A program made the translations under genes and the position numbers. This document shows positions 5,100 to 5,344 of a stretch of 5,344 bases of DNA, piece after piece; positions within the stretch are counted from its first letter, which is position 1; each line of letters opens with the position of its first letter. The notes beneath the pieces are model-generated. The model was not told where the DNA came from. It made no database searches and saw only the letters and a program-made list of their open reading frames with translations. The DNA is from an uncultured Acidobacteriota bacterium (GTDB lineage: Bacteria > Acidobacteriota > Vicinamibacteria > Vicinamibacterales > UBA8438), in the NCBI GenBank assembly GCA_937888665.1, contig CALBET010001202.1, positions 1-5,344 of the forward strand. Reading direction: 5' to 3'.

Positions 5100-5344
5100 T
5101 TGACGACCTCGCCATTCACGGTCTCGGCGTCGAACCCGGCGCAGACGCGCAGCGCATCGGTTTCGCCGTTATCGAGTAGGGCGATTGCGTCGCTGATCTT
5201 CTCGTCCTTGCGTTCCGGTTCAGCCTTCAGCCAATCGCGGATGCCTGCCTTGTCCTCCGTGGAGAATCCGTGCTCGGACATCAACGCGGCGAGGTCGTCG
5301 ATGGGACGAGGTTCTACTGACGAGGGCGCAACGCCGGAAAGACA
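5096..5344 (-). CDS. C-terminal part of an unidentified phage protein (cut by right window edge)
   Basis: The frame is open from the window edge to TGA at 5098-5096, giving 82 residues with no need for a start inside the window. An in-window start (TTG 5284 or ATG 5281) would give only about 61 aa, and the upstream codons read as a continuous plausible sequence (SSVEPRPIDDLAAL), so I treat the gene as 5'-truncated. A Pro/Ser-rich linker is followed by a small helical segment: PIDDLAALMSEHGF, TEDKAGIRDWLKAE, then EKISDAIALLDNG. Such a small C-terminal helical bundle after a linker is common in phage single-strand annealing proteins (RecT, Erf, Sak types). The location upstream of the replication genes fits, but the resemblance is weak and the core domain is not in the window. 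Confidence 0.6.
   Translation of the reverse strand, partial: CLSGVAPSSVEPRPIDDLAALMSEHGFSTEDKAGIRDWLKAEPERKDEKISDAIALLDNGETDALRVCAGFDAETVNGEVVK

Noticed and set aside
5282..5284. TTG at 5284 as a true start of the right-hand gene
   Set aside because: The frame continues open and plausible to the window edge, and no strong ribosome site was seen before it; a truncated longer gene is more likely.

Overview
The window looks like part of the DNA-replication and DNA-modification block of a double-stranded DNA tailed phage or prophage. The base composition is moderately high in GC. The host is probably a high-GC Gram-positive bacterium (actinobacterium). That host guess rests on the mIHF-like start of the leftmost gene and the general style of the small proteins, so it is tentative. 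No structural, lysis or integration gene is visible, so phage lifestyle cannot be judged.

Every gene is on the minus strand and transcription runs from right to left. In that order the genes are: a gene entering from the right edge (possible C-terminal part of a recombination protein), a 130-aa charged conserved-type phage protein, a 51-aa single-pass membrane protein, a winged-helix protein with a Ser/Gly/Pro-rich tail, an SF2/SNF2-type helicase, a beta-class N4/N6 DNA methyltransferase, a short MazG-like protein, a replication initiator, a G39P-like helicase loader, and the start of an mIHF-like DNA-binding protein leaving at the left edge. All nine junctions overlap, by 1, 4 or 10 nt, and no intergenic DNA exists. 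This is one translationally coupled operon whose promoter and terminator lie outside the window.

The genes fit one programme. The initiator and loader would open the origin and recruit a DnaB-type helicase. The SNF2-like helicase and methyltransferase act on DNA as a conserved pair. The MazG-like protein could tune the nucleotide pool, and the mIHF-like protein could bend or compact DNA.

The most interesting signals are not ordinary genes. (1) Five GTGAC repeats spaced 10, 10, 11 and 10 bp lie inside the initiator gene, in the codons for the linker between its two domains, beside a purine-rich tract. They are read in all three codon phases, so the repetition is at DNA level, and they are a strong candidate for a lambda-style replication origin. 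(2) A 51-codon membrane-protein gene with its own strong ribosome binding site is hidden between two replication genes. (3) Three long inverted repeats are crowded into the part of the winged-helix gene that encodes a low-complexity tail.
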